Origin: Corella eumyota | Taxonomy: Eukaryota > Chordata > Ascidiacea > Phlebobranchia > Corellidae | DNA: 64,000 nucleotides | Reading direction: 5' to 3' | NCBI GenBank assembly: GCA_963082875.1 | Contig: OY720102.1 | Span: forward strand, 4,030,001-4,094,000 | Shown here: one piece after another, positions 51,753 through 62,900 of the stretch | Position numbering within the stretch: the first letter of the stretch is position 1 | Layout of the letters: each line of letters opens with the position of its first letter | The notes under the pieces: generated by a model | Seen by the model: the letters and a program-made list of their open reading frames with translations, nothing else | What the model was told of the DNA's origin: nothing | Database searches by the model: none | Program-made: the position numbers and the translations under genes

Positions 51753-54646
51753 ATGTCTTTCCCAGACCCAATTAAAGACCCAGCCATCAAATATACCCAG
51801 GTTGGTTCAACTTTGTTAGATTCTAACATAGCGACCACGTAAACCTTTTATAAATTGTGTTTAAGCGTGTAACTTCTTGCAGATATTCATCAACAACAAA
51901 TGGGTGAACTCGATAAGCGGAAAAACTTTTCCAATCTTAAACCCAGCAACCGAAAAGAAAATTTGCGATGTTCAGGAGGCTGACAAAGTAAAAAAATTGT
52001 TTTGAAATTTTATATTTACTAACTATAAGTCTCAGGTATTAGGTAATAATGTGACCTTATGTGCTTCAACATACAACATTTTTTTAGGCTGATGTTGACG
52101 TTGCGGTGAAAGCTGCCAACGAGGCCTTTAAACCAGGCTCAGTTTGGCGAACTATGGATGCTTCAAATAGAGGTTTACTGCTCAACCGACTTGCTGACCT
52201 AATTCAGCGTGATCGTCAATACCTTGCTGTGAGTTTATTGCATGTTTCCATATACCTAATACAATAATTAATACAAGAAACCGTAAGCAGCTGTGGGGCC
52301 ATTGTAGACACGTTTCTTGCAAAAGCAAAGGTCCTATGCTAGGACAATAAAATAAACATAGCTTTTTGTTTTGCAGAGTTTGGAAACTTTGGACAACGGT
52401 AAACCATATTACATCTCGTACAATGGTGATTTGGATTTGGTTATTAAGTGCTATAGGTTTGTTAATGCCATTGGCTTAAGTCTCTTTATAACAAGAAAAA
52501 ACAAAAGCTAAAAATTAATATATTTTGCAGATATTATGCTGGCTGGGCGGATAAGAACCACGGCAAAGTAATTCCAATGGGTAAGTAAATATGAACAAGC
52601 TTTGATGCCAGTTTATTGATTTATATTTCCTTAAAATTAAATGCTAGAATGGTATTTAGTATTTACCGATATGTTTGTCCGTTATACAAAGATATTAAAT
52701 AAATATATTCCAAGTTAAAAATTAACTAATGTATTTTTGGCTTTTGTAAGCCTTAACTGACATGTTGAATGATAAACTACTTTTAAAAATATCTGAATAG
52801 TCCTAATAAATCACTGCTTCTAAAGACGGCGATTTTATGGCCTACACCCGACACGAGCCTGTTGGAGTTTGCGGGCAAATTATCCCATGGAACTTCCCGC
52901 TTCTTATGCAAGCCTGGAAACTGGGGCCAGCTTTGGCATGTGGTAACGTGGTTGTAATGAAACCTGCCGAACAAACGCCACTGACAGCGTTGTACGTTGC
53001 TCAACTAACGGCAGAGGTATGATAAGTAGCTATGGTAGGCTATAGTAAATGACTGGTACCTATAGAATGATGACAAACTGCACAAGTATGGCGAATTTAA
53101 CATCAAATAAACTTAAAAATCAAACTGTACAAGTATGGCGATTTTAACATCTATACCTTAATTTTACAGGCCGGATTTCCACCTGGAGTAATCAGCATGT
53201 TGCCTGGTTATGGGCCAACTGCTGGAGCGGCCATAAGCGAACACATGGACGTCGATAAAGTTGCATTTACAGGATCGACCCAGGTAAAAAACAAATTTCT
53301 AACATCACTTTAAACGTGCGTATTGTAAAACTCTGTTTGTAATTTTAGATCGGGCATACTATCATGCAAGCGGCGGGAAAGAGTAATTTAAAGAGAGTTA
53401 CTCTCGAACTTGGGGGTAAAAGTCCATGTGTTGTTTTCGACGATGCCGATCTCGACCATGCTGTGGAAACTACTCATTTTGGCCTCTTCTTTAACCAGGT
53501 ATGATACGACAATCCTACAGTTCTATGATAGTCGTATTGACTAACTCGCACAGTACACAAATCAAACTTAAAAAACATTTCCTGCAAAATTTGTTGTAGG
53601 GCCAATGCTGTTGTGCCGGGTCTCGTATTTTTGTTCAAGAGGGAATTTACGACGAGTTTGTGAAGCGAAGTGTGGCGAGAGCAGCTAAGAGAACGGTCGG
53701 GTCGCCATGGGAGATGAACGAACAAGGACCTCAGGTAATCTATAACTATATGTGTTGAAGAGCCATTTCACAACTGCACCATTAATAACGTGCATGATTT
53801 TATTGAATACTTGTTACATTAGATCGATACGAAGCAATTCGAGAAAATCCAGGAGTTGATAAAGAGCGGAAAAGAAGAAGGAGCGGATCTGTTGTGTGGA
53901 GGAGAGAGGCACGGAGACACTGGATACTACATCCAACCAACAGTGTTCGCCAACGTCCAGGACCACATGAGGATCGCCAAGGAAGAGGTAACTATAACGT
54001 TGACCAAACACACAAAGTAAACACTTCGTGGTCATAAATTCAAAATTGTTTGTTAGATTTTCGGGCCAGTGCAGCAGATTTTGAAGTTTAAGACGACCGA
54101 AGAAGTAATGAAACGGGCAAATAATACTTGTTATGGACTTGCTGCAGCTGTTTTTACCACGAATCTTGACAAAGCAATCACGATGTCCAACAACATAAGA
54201 GCAGGGACAGTTTGGTAAATGTTACGTTATTGTATGAAGTCTAATTTTTCCAAAACAAAATACCCTGCTTAACGGTACGTATAACTTTCGTTTAAAAATT
54301 TAAGGACAAAGTAGTTTAATTTACTATTGATCTTAACCATAAATCAAAGTATAATTTTTTTTTCACAGGGTAAATACGTTCGATAGTTTCTCTTGTGCTG
54401 TACCTTTTGGTGGTTATAAAATGTCAGGACAAGGAAGAGAACTCGGGGAGTACGGCTTAGAAGCTTACACTGAAATCAAATCGGTAAGAACAATCTCATT
54501 TAATCCATTTCGAGAGTCTAAAAACTTTTGTATTTTCTCTTTTTCTGAATTATATTATTTTGTTCTTTCGAAATAATTGCAAAATTTAACACTATGTGTT
54601 TTATTTTTTAAAGGTGGTGATCAAAATTTCAAAGAAGAATTCTTAA
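51753..54646 (+). CDS. ALDH1A: ALDH1A-type retinaldehyde dehydrogenase
   Basis: Thirteen exons: 51753-51800, 51883-51987, 52088-52228, 52377-52456, 52531-52580, 52826-53016, 53170-53283, 53349-53498, 53600-53734, 53823-53987, 54057-54214, 54369-54483, 54614-54646. They splice in phase to 494 residues, near the usual 500. There is no mitochondrial presequence, so it should be cytosolic. Landmarks are [38 protein letters not shown], the general base Glu263 in LELGGKSP, the catalytic Cys297 in FNQGQCCCAG, and EEIFGPVQ. These residues sit five places before the standard E268/C302 numbering. The C-terminus ([19 protein letters not shown], then [10 protein letters not shown]) is typical of ALDH1A. 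The enzyme oxidises aldehydes with NAD+; ALDH1A members make retinoic acid from retinal, a signal that patterns chordate embryos. Retinal as substrate is inferred from similarity. Tunicates are known to carry ALDH1A duplicates, so one-to-one orthology with ALDH1A2 is not claimed. Confidence 0.94.
53074..53151. repeat. short tandem duplication in an ALDH1A intron
   Basis: The roughly 31 bp unit beginning CAAACTGCACAAGTATGGCG is repeated 47 bp further on with two changes. It lies between exons 6 and 7 and carries no coding sequence. Confidence 0.8.
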
Positions 54647-54783
54647 ATTTACAACTATAAACTTTCCTCAATTTGTAAAATTCTTGTGAAAGATTAATCT
54701 TAATTTAAAAACAAACTTTTTTAACAAACATAGTCGAGAATTCTTAATGTTAAAATTGTTTTGCACTCATCTAATTCTGAATC

Positions 54784-54789
54784 AATAAA
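54784..54789 (+). terminator. probable poly(A) signal of the ALDH1A gene
   Basis: AATAAA about 138 bp after the ALDH1A stop codon. The gap to the convergent MED25 stop is only 386 bp, so both 3' UTRs share this AT-rich stretch. I saw no clear AATAAA for MED25 on the minus strand here. Confidence 0.55.
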
Positions 54790-55032
54790 ATGCAAATTTA
54801 TATGCAAGTTGTATAATTTAGATAAGGTTTGAAATAATTCAAAGACTTTGTGTACTACAAGCTTTATACAATTTTAAAACAAAAAATCTCAGCCTTTTTA
54901 CACAGCAAAAATAAATATTTAGTTGAACTTAGTGCAACCAAATATAATTAAATTCAATAAAAAATAATTATACAAGATCTTAAAAAAAAAATTAGAATGC
55001 AAACTGCGTTTTATAAATTAACATGATTAGCT

Positions 55033-57564
55033 TTAAAAATGTCTTTGGTTCTGTAGCCCCCCCTGCCCCATATTATTTCTCATGAAATTTTGCTGCTGCG
55101 GCATTGTGTTATTCGGTTGTCTCATCCCTTGTGTATTCATCATACCAGGGCCCTGGCCTTGTGAGTTATCCCGCAGCAAATGTCGCAACTGTTCATTTCC
55201 AGTGGGTCGGTTGCTTCGCATCGGTATCCTGTTTTGCTGTTGCATCTGCTGCATGTTCATCATGCTGTGGTTGTTGGGATTACTCATTGGCATTCCTGTT
55301 TGTGCAGAAGTTAAAACTCTCTGTCCTGCATTCATGGAAACGTTTTGGGCCATGTTGTTTATACCCATCGACATACCACCTTGACTGGGATTAATATTGC
55401 GAATATTGCCCTGTTGATTCTGCATAATGCCCTGCTGCATCGGAATATTGCGATTCACCTGTTGCGGCACGCTCTGTATGTTTATTGTCCTTATGTTGTT
55501 GCCCATAACAGTCTGGTTCTGATTCATCGGTTGGTTTATTCTTGATGATACAACATTCATCTGTGGATTTGTCTGAATATTTGCCTGGTAGGAAATTGGC
55601 TGCTGCTGGTTGATGTAAGTCTGTCGAGGCACTGATTGCCTGAACTGATTAGGATTGTTGTTGTAGTTTACTTGTGGTGCAGTGGGTTGTATCGATTGGG
55701 TATTACTAATAGACGCCATTCCACTTGGCTGTGGTTGGAGATCCTGTTGCGGTTGTTGTTGGGTCATAATTTGGGGTGGAAGACCTTGAGCAGATGCCAC
55801 ATAGTTTCGCATAGCATTTAACAATCCATTTGTATCGTTTGGCATTACACCGACAAAATCAGGATTTGCACCAGCAGCGGTAGAATGTTTTAGGAACAAA
55901 GCAATAATTATTTTGGACTTTGTTGGCTGGGTTAAATTAATGTTCACCAAGCCACATGTTTTTTTAGCAAACATACTGACAAGCTGCGGTTGGTTTGCAG
56001 GTGGAAAGCGAAAATGTACGGTGCGATTTAATCTCAGAAAAGTTTGACATTTTTGGTTTGTGATTAGTTGCTGCGGAATGTTTTGCATCAAAACAGTATG
56101 TGGCCAGTTGCTAGTGTTAATTTCCATTTGAGGACTGTTGATAGGCACCAAAATTTGGCAAGGGCTGCTGTGCTTAATCTGTACTTTGTTATTAGGTGCA
56201 TTTGCAGTTGGTGCCAACCTTTTCTCCTGCCATTCGACAGTGCCACTCCATATTGGCTTTCTTTCTAAGGGCTTGGCTGATGCTTCGGCCAGCTGCTTTA
56301 CCTTTTTGGCTTCTTCCTTGGCAGCCAAAAACCCCTCTGGTTGCTGGGGAACAGGTTTCATGTTAATAGTGGTTGGCTCAACCTGAGTAACTTGTCTGGG
56401 TTGATTTAGTTGAGTATTTATAGGCGACGGATGTGTTACAGTAGACATGGGTTGCCCTGTTGGCATGTGTGTAGCATTGGATGAAAAAGCCACACTCTGG
56501 GTCTGTACAGTTGACATCGGCTGATTATAAACACTGTTGTTACTCATTTGGGGTTCAGGTATTTGGCTGGTAGACAGCATTGGTTTAGATTGTGAAAACG
56601 GAGTGCTATTATCTACCATGATGGGATTTATATTGGTTACTGGCCTGGTAATGGGAACCTTTACAGGCTGTAGAGATGAGGTCGGCAATGTTGGGTTTGC
56701 AGTTATAGAAGATTGAACAGAGTTAACTTGTGTTACTTTAATGCTTTGTGGAAGCGAAGGATTGGGCAAGGTCACAGATGTCGAAACTGGATCAACAGAC
56801 GATGTCGAAATTTCCATAGCTGTTGAGGTTCTTTCGACAGAAGCTGGTGGCACAAAAGTTATGTCATCTTCTATAACTGTTTCAACAATAGGGACTGGGT
56901 CCCTTTCTGTTGCTAACTTAAAGCCTGATATCAAAACCAAATGCCTTTTGTCTTGGGCATAATTCATTAACTGCTGTTGGTTGTTATTCGCTTTAAGGTA
57001 AATCTGTTGTAAGTCGGATATAAAACGAGGACAAATTACAGAGAGATGTACATCATTTTCGGCAAGGGACTCTGCTAGTTGTAGAAATGTTTTTCCAGAA
57101 TAGTTATAGCTATCAAAAGTTGGAAGCTGGTAGGGAGGGGTATTGGAAATCAAAAAGCAATACTTACCTGTATTTGGATTGCGTTTTAAAGTTTTAAAAT
57201 CCTCAAAGAGTTGCAGTGCTGTGGCAAGTCCTTCCGCTACAAAACTAAAATGTTCTCCACCCCCACCACAAAACTGGATGGAATTCAGCAACTTCTGAAA
57301 AGTTTGTAAGTTTTTTGTAGGCTCAATACATTGGGTAGTCGAATTAGGGGTAACGTCTGCAGCATGAAAGAGCACAAGACCGTATCGGTTCTTGGACTCT
57401 GTGAAGATGAAATCTTCGCCACTAGAGGGTATTCGTTGGTTAAACTGGTTAAGGGCTGGTGTGATGTATTGTTTTTTAATGGTTTCCCAATGGGACACCA
57501 TATTAGCTGTGGCCTCCACCACTATTACCACCTCCGAATATTGTTCTTCTTCCGATTTTACCAT
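55033..57564 (-). CDS. MED25: Mediator complex subunit 25, single coding exon
   Basis: One uninterrupted frame of 843 residues. Residues 1-215 form the MED25 von Willebrand A domain, with VVIVVEATANMVSHWETIKK, GLVLFHAADV and FCGGGGEHFSFVAEGLATAL. A Pro/Ser/Thr/Gln-rich linker follows. Residues about 438-588 form the PTOV/ACID activator-binding domain, from IWSGTVEWQEK through FRFPPANQPQLVSMFAKKTC to FVGVMPNDTNGLLNAM. The C-terminal 250 residues are very rich in Gln, Asn and Met and look disordered. MED25 lets activators contact Mediator and RNA polymerase II in the nucleus; the VWA domain docks it to Mediator. No coding intron is visible, unlike most genes in this window, yet the frame is intact with normal domain order. 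An intron in the 5' UTR cannot be excluded. Convergent with ALDH1A. Confidence 0.93.
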   Translation of the reverse strand: MVKSEEEQYSEVVIVVEATANMVSHWETIKKQYITPALNQFNQRIPSSGEDFIFTESKNRYGLVLFHAADVTPNSTTQCIEPTKNLQTFQKLLNSIQFCGGGGEHFSFVAEGLATALQLFEDFKTLKRNPNTGKYCFLISNTPPYQLPTFDSYNYSGKTFLQLAESLAENDVHLSVICPRFISDLQQIYLKANNNQQQLMNYAQDKRHLVLISGFKLATERDPVPIVETVIEDDITFVPPASVERTSTAMEISTSSVDPVSTSVTLPNPSLPQSIKVTQVNSVQSSITANPTLPTSSLQPVKVPITRPVTNINPIMVDNSTPFSQSKPMLSTSQIPEPQMSNNSVYNQPMSTVQTQSVAFSSNATHMPTGQPMSTVTHPSPINTQLNQPRQVTQVEPTTINMKPVPQQPEGFLAAKEEAKKVKQLAEASAKPLERKPIWSGTVEWQEKRLAPTANAPNNKVQIKHSSPCQILVPINSPQMEINTSNWPHTVLMQNIPQQLITNQKCQTFLRLNRTVHFRFPPANQPQLVSMFAKKTCGLVNINLTQPTKSKIIIALFLKHSTAAGANPDFVGVMPNDTNGLLNAMRNYVASAQGLPPQIMTQQQPQQDLQPQPSGMASISNTQSIQPTAPQVNYNNNPNQFRQSVPRQTYINQQQPISYQANIQTNPQMNVVSSRINQPMNQNQTVMGNNIRTINIQSVPQQVNRNIPMQQGIMQNQQGNIRNINPSQGGMSMGINNMAQNVSMNAGQRVLTSAQTGMPMSNPNNHSMMNMQQMQQQNRIPMRSNRPTGNEQLRHLLRDNSQGQGPGMMNTQGMRQPNNTMPQQQNFMRNNMGQGGLQNQRHF

Positions 57565-58123
57565 TTTTTAATTATACAAAACACCTAAACGGAAAAGGGT
57601 CATTGGTTATTATGGGTAAATAATGTATATGGAAAATTTAAACAAAACACTTAACAGTGACAGTAAATAGTAAACAATTAATTCGAAGGCTTATTACTCA
57701 AGTACAGAAACAATAAAAAAGTTTAGAAAGAGAAGAATTAATTTTAAAGAAATATTTCAAAAGTAATTTTGAGACTTTGCATTACAAGGTGATAAATATT
57801 AAAAATGTGACTATCATAAAATAACTTTAGAATTCTACAATCAGTGTCAGGTTATTTTTATATTTGATTTATGCAACAGCAAAAAAATAAAATTTGATAA
57901 GGGCTTATTATAAAGGGTATATTCACCATAAATACAAGTTAATAGTAGAGCAAAAAAAGATATTTTTAATTTTTTTTAATTGGCAGTTTTAAGTATTAAG
58001 CAATTTCCATGTAATAAGTGAGTAACCACCTATTAAGTAGGACTGAATAAAATGAATAATTATATGGAGCACATAAATCAGACAATGAAAATAAAATAAC
58101 TTTTTTCAAAAAAACAAATTCAA
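57565..58123. other. intergenic between MVB12 and MED25
   Basis: 559 bp of AT-rich DNA between two genes on the same strand. It must carry the MVB12 3' end and the MED25 promoter if the two are transcribed separately. Minus-strand ATTAAA variants lie near 57965-57980 and could serve as a poly(A) signal for MVB12. The gap is long for a tunicate operon, where intergenic spacers are usually very short. Confidence 0.35.
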
Positions 58124-58888
58124 TCAAGAAAAAGTTTGAATGATGGTGCGTTCCTGGCTAAAGTCATAAAATGTTTCTTCTTCAAGCAGATGAGCACTTT
58201 TTATGTTCAATTGTGGTATTTCAAAACTATTTTTTGATTGATTTTTAAGCAAGCGGTCATGTAACTTAAATGGAATTCCTTCGATTACAGATGATGGTGC
58301 TTGTAGAGAAGAGGTACGTTGCAAGCTTGCATGACCATGGCCATGATGATTTTCAGCTGAATTCCTTGTCATAGGAGAGGGTGTGGTCAGAGGTTGTACG
58401 TTTGTTTGGCTTACAGGTGGAGGCGGGGGTGCCCTTCTTGCATTGACTTGAATTTGACTTAGTTTGTAAGTAAGCATGATACCATTGGCCTCTCCAACCA
58501 AAGTGTGCATTTTTGCTTTATAGGAGTTGGTCTTCCATAATCCAATCTCACTTATAGCAGAGTTGGTTAGATTTTTTGCAGTAAACCTTACACACAGAAC
58601 ATGTTTTCGTAATGCCTGTTCCTGGGTGTCAGAAGTCTCCTTTATGGCAGTATACCCATTTGGAATTGGATCTTTTAGCCCAACAAGAGCAAGATCTGTA
58701 ACAACTAAGGACTGGTTAGGAAGTTCTGCAGATGTGTAACATATATATCGGGTAACTTTCGATTTAAAAAGCTTGTCTTTCCAGAAATCTGCGTCTTCAC
58801 CCTCTTGTGTTTTATTGAGAATTAAATAACTTGGTGGGCAATTGTACTTTTCCGATACCACTACGATGCTTGTTACCGGCGAACCCAT
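58124..58888 (-). CDS. MVB12: ESCRT-I subunit MVB12 (MABP + UMA), single exon
   Basis: An intact 254-residue frame. Residues about 3-150 match the MABP domain of MVB12A/B (FAM125), with PITSIVVV-like start VTSIVVVSEKYNCPPSY, the strand YICYTSAELPNQSLVVTDLA and GYTAIKETSDTQEQALRKH. A short Pro run (about 153-158) and a His/Ser linker follow. The C-terminal segment, GIPFKLHDRLLKNQSK onward, is the UMA domain that ties MVB12 to the ESCRT-I core. The protein acts at endosomes, where ESCRT-I sorts ubiquitinated cargo into multivesicular bodies. MABP binds acidic membranes in the human protein. The length matches the shorter MVB12A, but A versus B cannot be decided. No intron is seen. Confidence 0.9.
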   Translation of the reverse strand: MGSPVTSIVVVSEKYNCPPSYLILNKTQEGEDADFWKDKLFKSKVTRYICYTSAELPNQSLVVTDLALVGLKDPIPNGYTAIKETSDTQEQALRKHVLCVRFTAKNLTNSAISEIGLWKTNSYKAKMHTLVGEANGIMLTYKLSQIQVNARRAPPPPPVSQTNVQPLTTPSPMTRNSAENHHGHGHASLQRTSSLQAPSSVIEGIPFKLHDRLLKNQSKNSFEIPQLNIKSAHLLEEETFYDFSQERTIIQTFS

Positions 58889-59967
58889 TGCAAAACTTCA
58901 AGTACGTACACTACCTCTGGTTGTTCGGATTTACAAAACTAAAAATATCTAATTTTGCGACAAAAAGTTAGCGAGCTTACGATGGCCTTTTAGAACAAAG
59001 TTACAAATTTTTAACTGGTTTTGGGATAGCTGAATACTACAACTTCAGATGTAAGATAAATTTAATATCAGAGAATAACCTAAATTTTTACTAAACGTGG
59101 AAAAACTCTAACAACCTTAGAGAAAAAACTTAATTATAAACACAAATTTTATTTTTATTTAAGTAAATACTTTTTATTAAAAAGAAAGTAACTACTAAAA
59201 AAAAAAATTTTTAAGTTATCCTCGCTTAGTAAATCCAGTTCACAGTCAACTAATTTTTTAAAATACTAATTAAAATTCATTTAAGCATCAAATGTATAAC
59301 AACTTAAATTCTAAACTTTTTTGTACAATTTTAATGTTTATTTAGGCAAAAATACTATAAGGCATTCAGATATAACTAAACGAATATAAAAAATAACAAA
59401 ACCGAACTACAGTGATACTACTCACAAAAATATGTTTAAACTAAAGATTAAAGCACACATTAAAGGCAATGTCAAATAAATATGAAGAAGGGTTGGTTTA
59501 ATTTATGATTGGCAAGTTATACAAGATTGAAAATGGTAGTATTATTAATGTTACATAGTTTTATAAGATTGGTAATTTATTAGATTTATTAAATGTATTT
59601 ATTAATTGCCAACATCTAATGCCTACTACTCACTTTCAAACAACTAAAATAAAATAAAAACTAAGCAAACTTTTAAAAGAAAATATAGGTTATATGAAAA
59701 CATTGTCCGTGCTACAAACAGTCTTGGATTTAATTCTTGTAGAAATATTTTAAAGAATGTAAAAAAAGAACTAAAGCAATTTTAACTGGAACTCTCTGTA
59801 CAAATTTACAAAACCCCTTTCTTCTTTATTTGTTTGTATTAAATTAGTTGCATTTTACCTCATTCTTAATAGCACCTAAAAATTGTTTTACACATGTTAA
59901 TATTTTATAGTCATTTTTATAAAATTATAAAAAAATTTAATATGTTTAGAAAACCAAATATCTTCCA
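58889..59967. other. intergenic: MVB12 5' flank and PCM1 3' UTR
   Basis: AT-rich DNA with no open frame of note. A minus-strand AATAAA at 59825-59830 lies about 138 bp after the PCM1 stop and is its likely poly(A) signal. The rest should include the MVB12 promoter; no TATA box stood out. Confidence 0.5.
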
Positions 59968-62900
59968 CTAACCAGAATCTCCAACAGCGTTATGATCTTG
60001 TTGCATGGATGTTGACACTTCCTCGACCTCATTGTAGAGGAACTCGTCTCCCGATCCTCCTTCCTCATCTTCCCCAGATCCATAACTTGTAAGAGGTTTC
60101 GTTTCACTGGCCGAAAGATCGACCACCAGTGATTTACCATCTGAAAATAAATTAAATATTTGTTAACTAACAAAATATTTAGTTTTGTTCGAAAAAGTAA
60201 GAAGAGGTCAATTAACCATTTTCTTCTTCTTCATCTACTGACTCTTCCTCCACCTCCTCCTCTTTCTTGTCTTGGTCCTCCACCTTGTTCGACTCTTCAT
60301 TATTATCAAGTTCTTTGATTTTCTCCTCATCTTGATTTACATCTTCCTTGCTCTCCACCACGAGGATTACAGTTTCCGTTGAATAATCTCCCATTTTGGA
60401 AGACTCTTTGTCTTCTTCTTCATCTTCATCTTGCTCTTCTTGATCGGAGAGTTCCTCAGTGTTTCGATCTTCCTCATCTCTAATGGAAGCTTGTGCCAAC
60501 TTTTCCTAAAGCATTTAACATAAATGTAAAATTAATGAAAAAAAATAAATTACTTCTTAAAAAAATAAATTAAAAGATTTATATATATTTAACCTGGAAA
60601 GATTCATTAATATTATCCCCGAGTATACTTCCAACTGATGTGAAATTTTTAAAGTGAATTTGTTTCACATCACCCTCAAGACAATAAAACGAAAATTGTT
60701 GGTACAAAATATCAGCCAACTTGACAACAATTTTTTCGCCACAGTCAGCGAAAGATTGTCCGACAAATTCTTCCATCAGACACTTTTCAATTTCAGAGCG
60801 TAACTCTTTCACAAAATATTTTGAGATTTTGTTAAACATTGCTGCATCTATGAAACAAAAAAAAAAAAATTCTTACCCAAGTTAAGGTAAAAATGAACTT
60901 AAATTACAAAATTGCCATCATACAAATAAATCTTTGTAAAAAAACAAAAAAATAGCAAACTATACCTTTAAATTTTGAAGTTTTAAGATGAATATAGTCA
61001 ATGTAATCCATCATTCTTTCCTGTGAGATCAGTTCCAACAAAGTTTTAACCATTCCTATAGCATTCTCCTCACTCAAGTGAAAATCAGGGGAGTTTAAAA
61101 TGTGTTTGGTGACCATCTAAGAATAAAAAAGAGTCATTTAGTAAGCTGCTTTTAAATATCCATATTTAAAAAAAAATTATAGTCAGTTTTAGTGTTACCT
61201 TAGACATTATTCTTTTGACAAAGGTGTCCAAAAACTTGATATTATTCTTCTCATTTTGGGGCATCTTCTTTGTTGAAAATTTCTCGTTCGATTTTTTCCC
61301 TTTATCCCCACAAACAACCTCCTGAATTCTCCGGAGCAAAGAAGCATCGATTTTATCTTGTTCTTCCTTTTCGATCTCTCTAACTCTTTGAAGCGCCTCA
61401 TCTAAGTGGAGGACGGTGCTTCCCAAATAATCTGTCTCAAACGGGTTTTCTTCTTCCTCATTAGCAACGCTGCTGAGTTCAAGTGGGGTTGATAGTTCAG
61501 TTCCGTTAGAGACATCCAGAGAATAATCACAGTACAAATGATGAGAATGGGATCCACCCATTTGACTTACAAATGGTATATCCTCTGGAAATTGGAAAAA
61601 TAGTAATTATATAACTAGGATATACATATATATACACAACATTATTTTACCTGGTTTAGCACATACCTTGTTTTTTACTAAACACACCTACAAAATTTAA
61701 ATCATACCTAACAATTTATTTTTTAAACAACAGTTTTACCTTCACTGTCATCAAGATCAGAAGCATCACATTCACTCGGGGTATTTTCTGTGAACATTTC
61801 TGAAGTTTCATCAAGGAAGCTTTGTCGTTTTTGTGGCGATAATTGCTCTTTAAAATATAATTTATTTTACCAAAAAAATGTTAGCAAAGAGCAATAGACA
61901 CGACAACTTTGAAAATTGATACAAGAAATTAAATTTTTTTAACGCTTATTAACAAATATGGTATGGTAAACAAACTGTATAAGCTATATTTATACATTAA
62001 TACATTCTTAACTACTAAATTACATGTATTTGTTTCTGTTTTCAATGAAAATATATATTATATAGGCTACCTTGTTTGATGTTGCTTGTTGATGGCTCAT
62101 TTACAGAGTGTTGCAAAAAACCTCGTATTGTATCTCGCAACACATACAAGCAATGCTGCCTTAGATAATCACTGTTGAGCTGTTTCAACTCGTGAAAAAG
62201 TTCCATTAAAAAGTGAGGTCTGCTTTCGTTTTGGAAGATAAGACCGGCAGCTTGGGAGTAAATGTCTTCCCGTAATGATTCGAAAAGAGGGTCACATTTT
62301 CGTGGAGAGTCACCACTTTCGTTCACGATCTCATCAAAAAATGAATCACTTTGTTTGAGTTTCTACAAAAAAATCATAAATAAATATAATTTTAAAAATC
62401 ATAAATAATAAGAGTCTTAAATAACTGGTTATTTGCAATTAGAAAAAAACTGATGGTCAAATATTCCATTTGCTATTTTTTTATTGACTGCTACTGTTTA
62501 CCTTATTTTTAGGATCGGTAGGATGGGCCTCTGTAAATCTATCCTTAAGAAATGGAAAAGTGCTCATCAATGTGCTGTAACTCATTTTTGACTCAGACTC
62601 GCAAATAAACTCAAGATAAGCGGACAAGGTGATGCCCACGGAGTGCAACACTTCTTTGAGATTTCTCTGACTTATCATGTCCAAATATTCCTGATCTTCC
62701 TTGTTGTGGCACTCATAAAATAACTTCTTAATTTGAAGAAGTGGCATTTCTGCATCGGATGGAGGAAAAGCTCTTCTCAAATCTTTGTTGCTCACGACAG
62801 AGTAGGTGTATACCGGATACAAAAAACAATTGTTTTCGTTTTGAAAATTTTCAGATTCATCCAACAGATCAGTTTCTACGGTAACATCTAGTTTAGAGTC

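Noticed and set aside
55082-57588. Several plus-strand open frames opposite MED25
   Set aside because: They arise from the Gln/Asn/Met-rich reading frame on the other strand and show no recognisable protein.
57564-58888. MVB12 and MED25 as a tunicate operon
   Set aside because: The 559 bp spacer is far longer than usual for such operons, so I treat them as separate genes.
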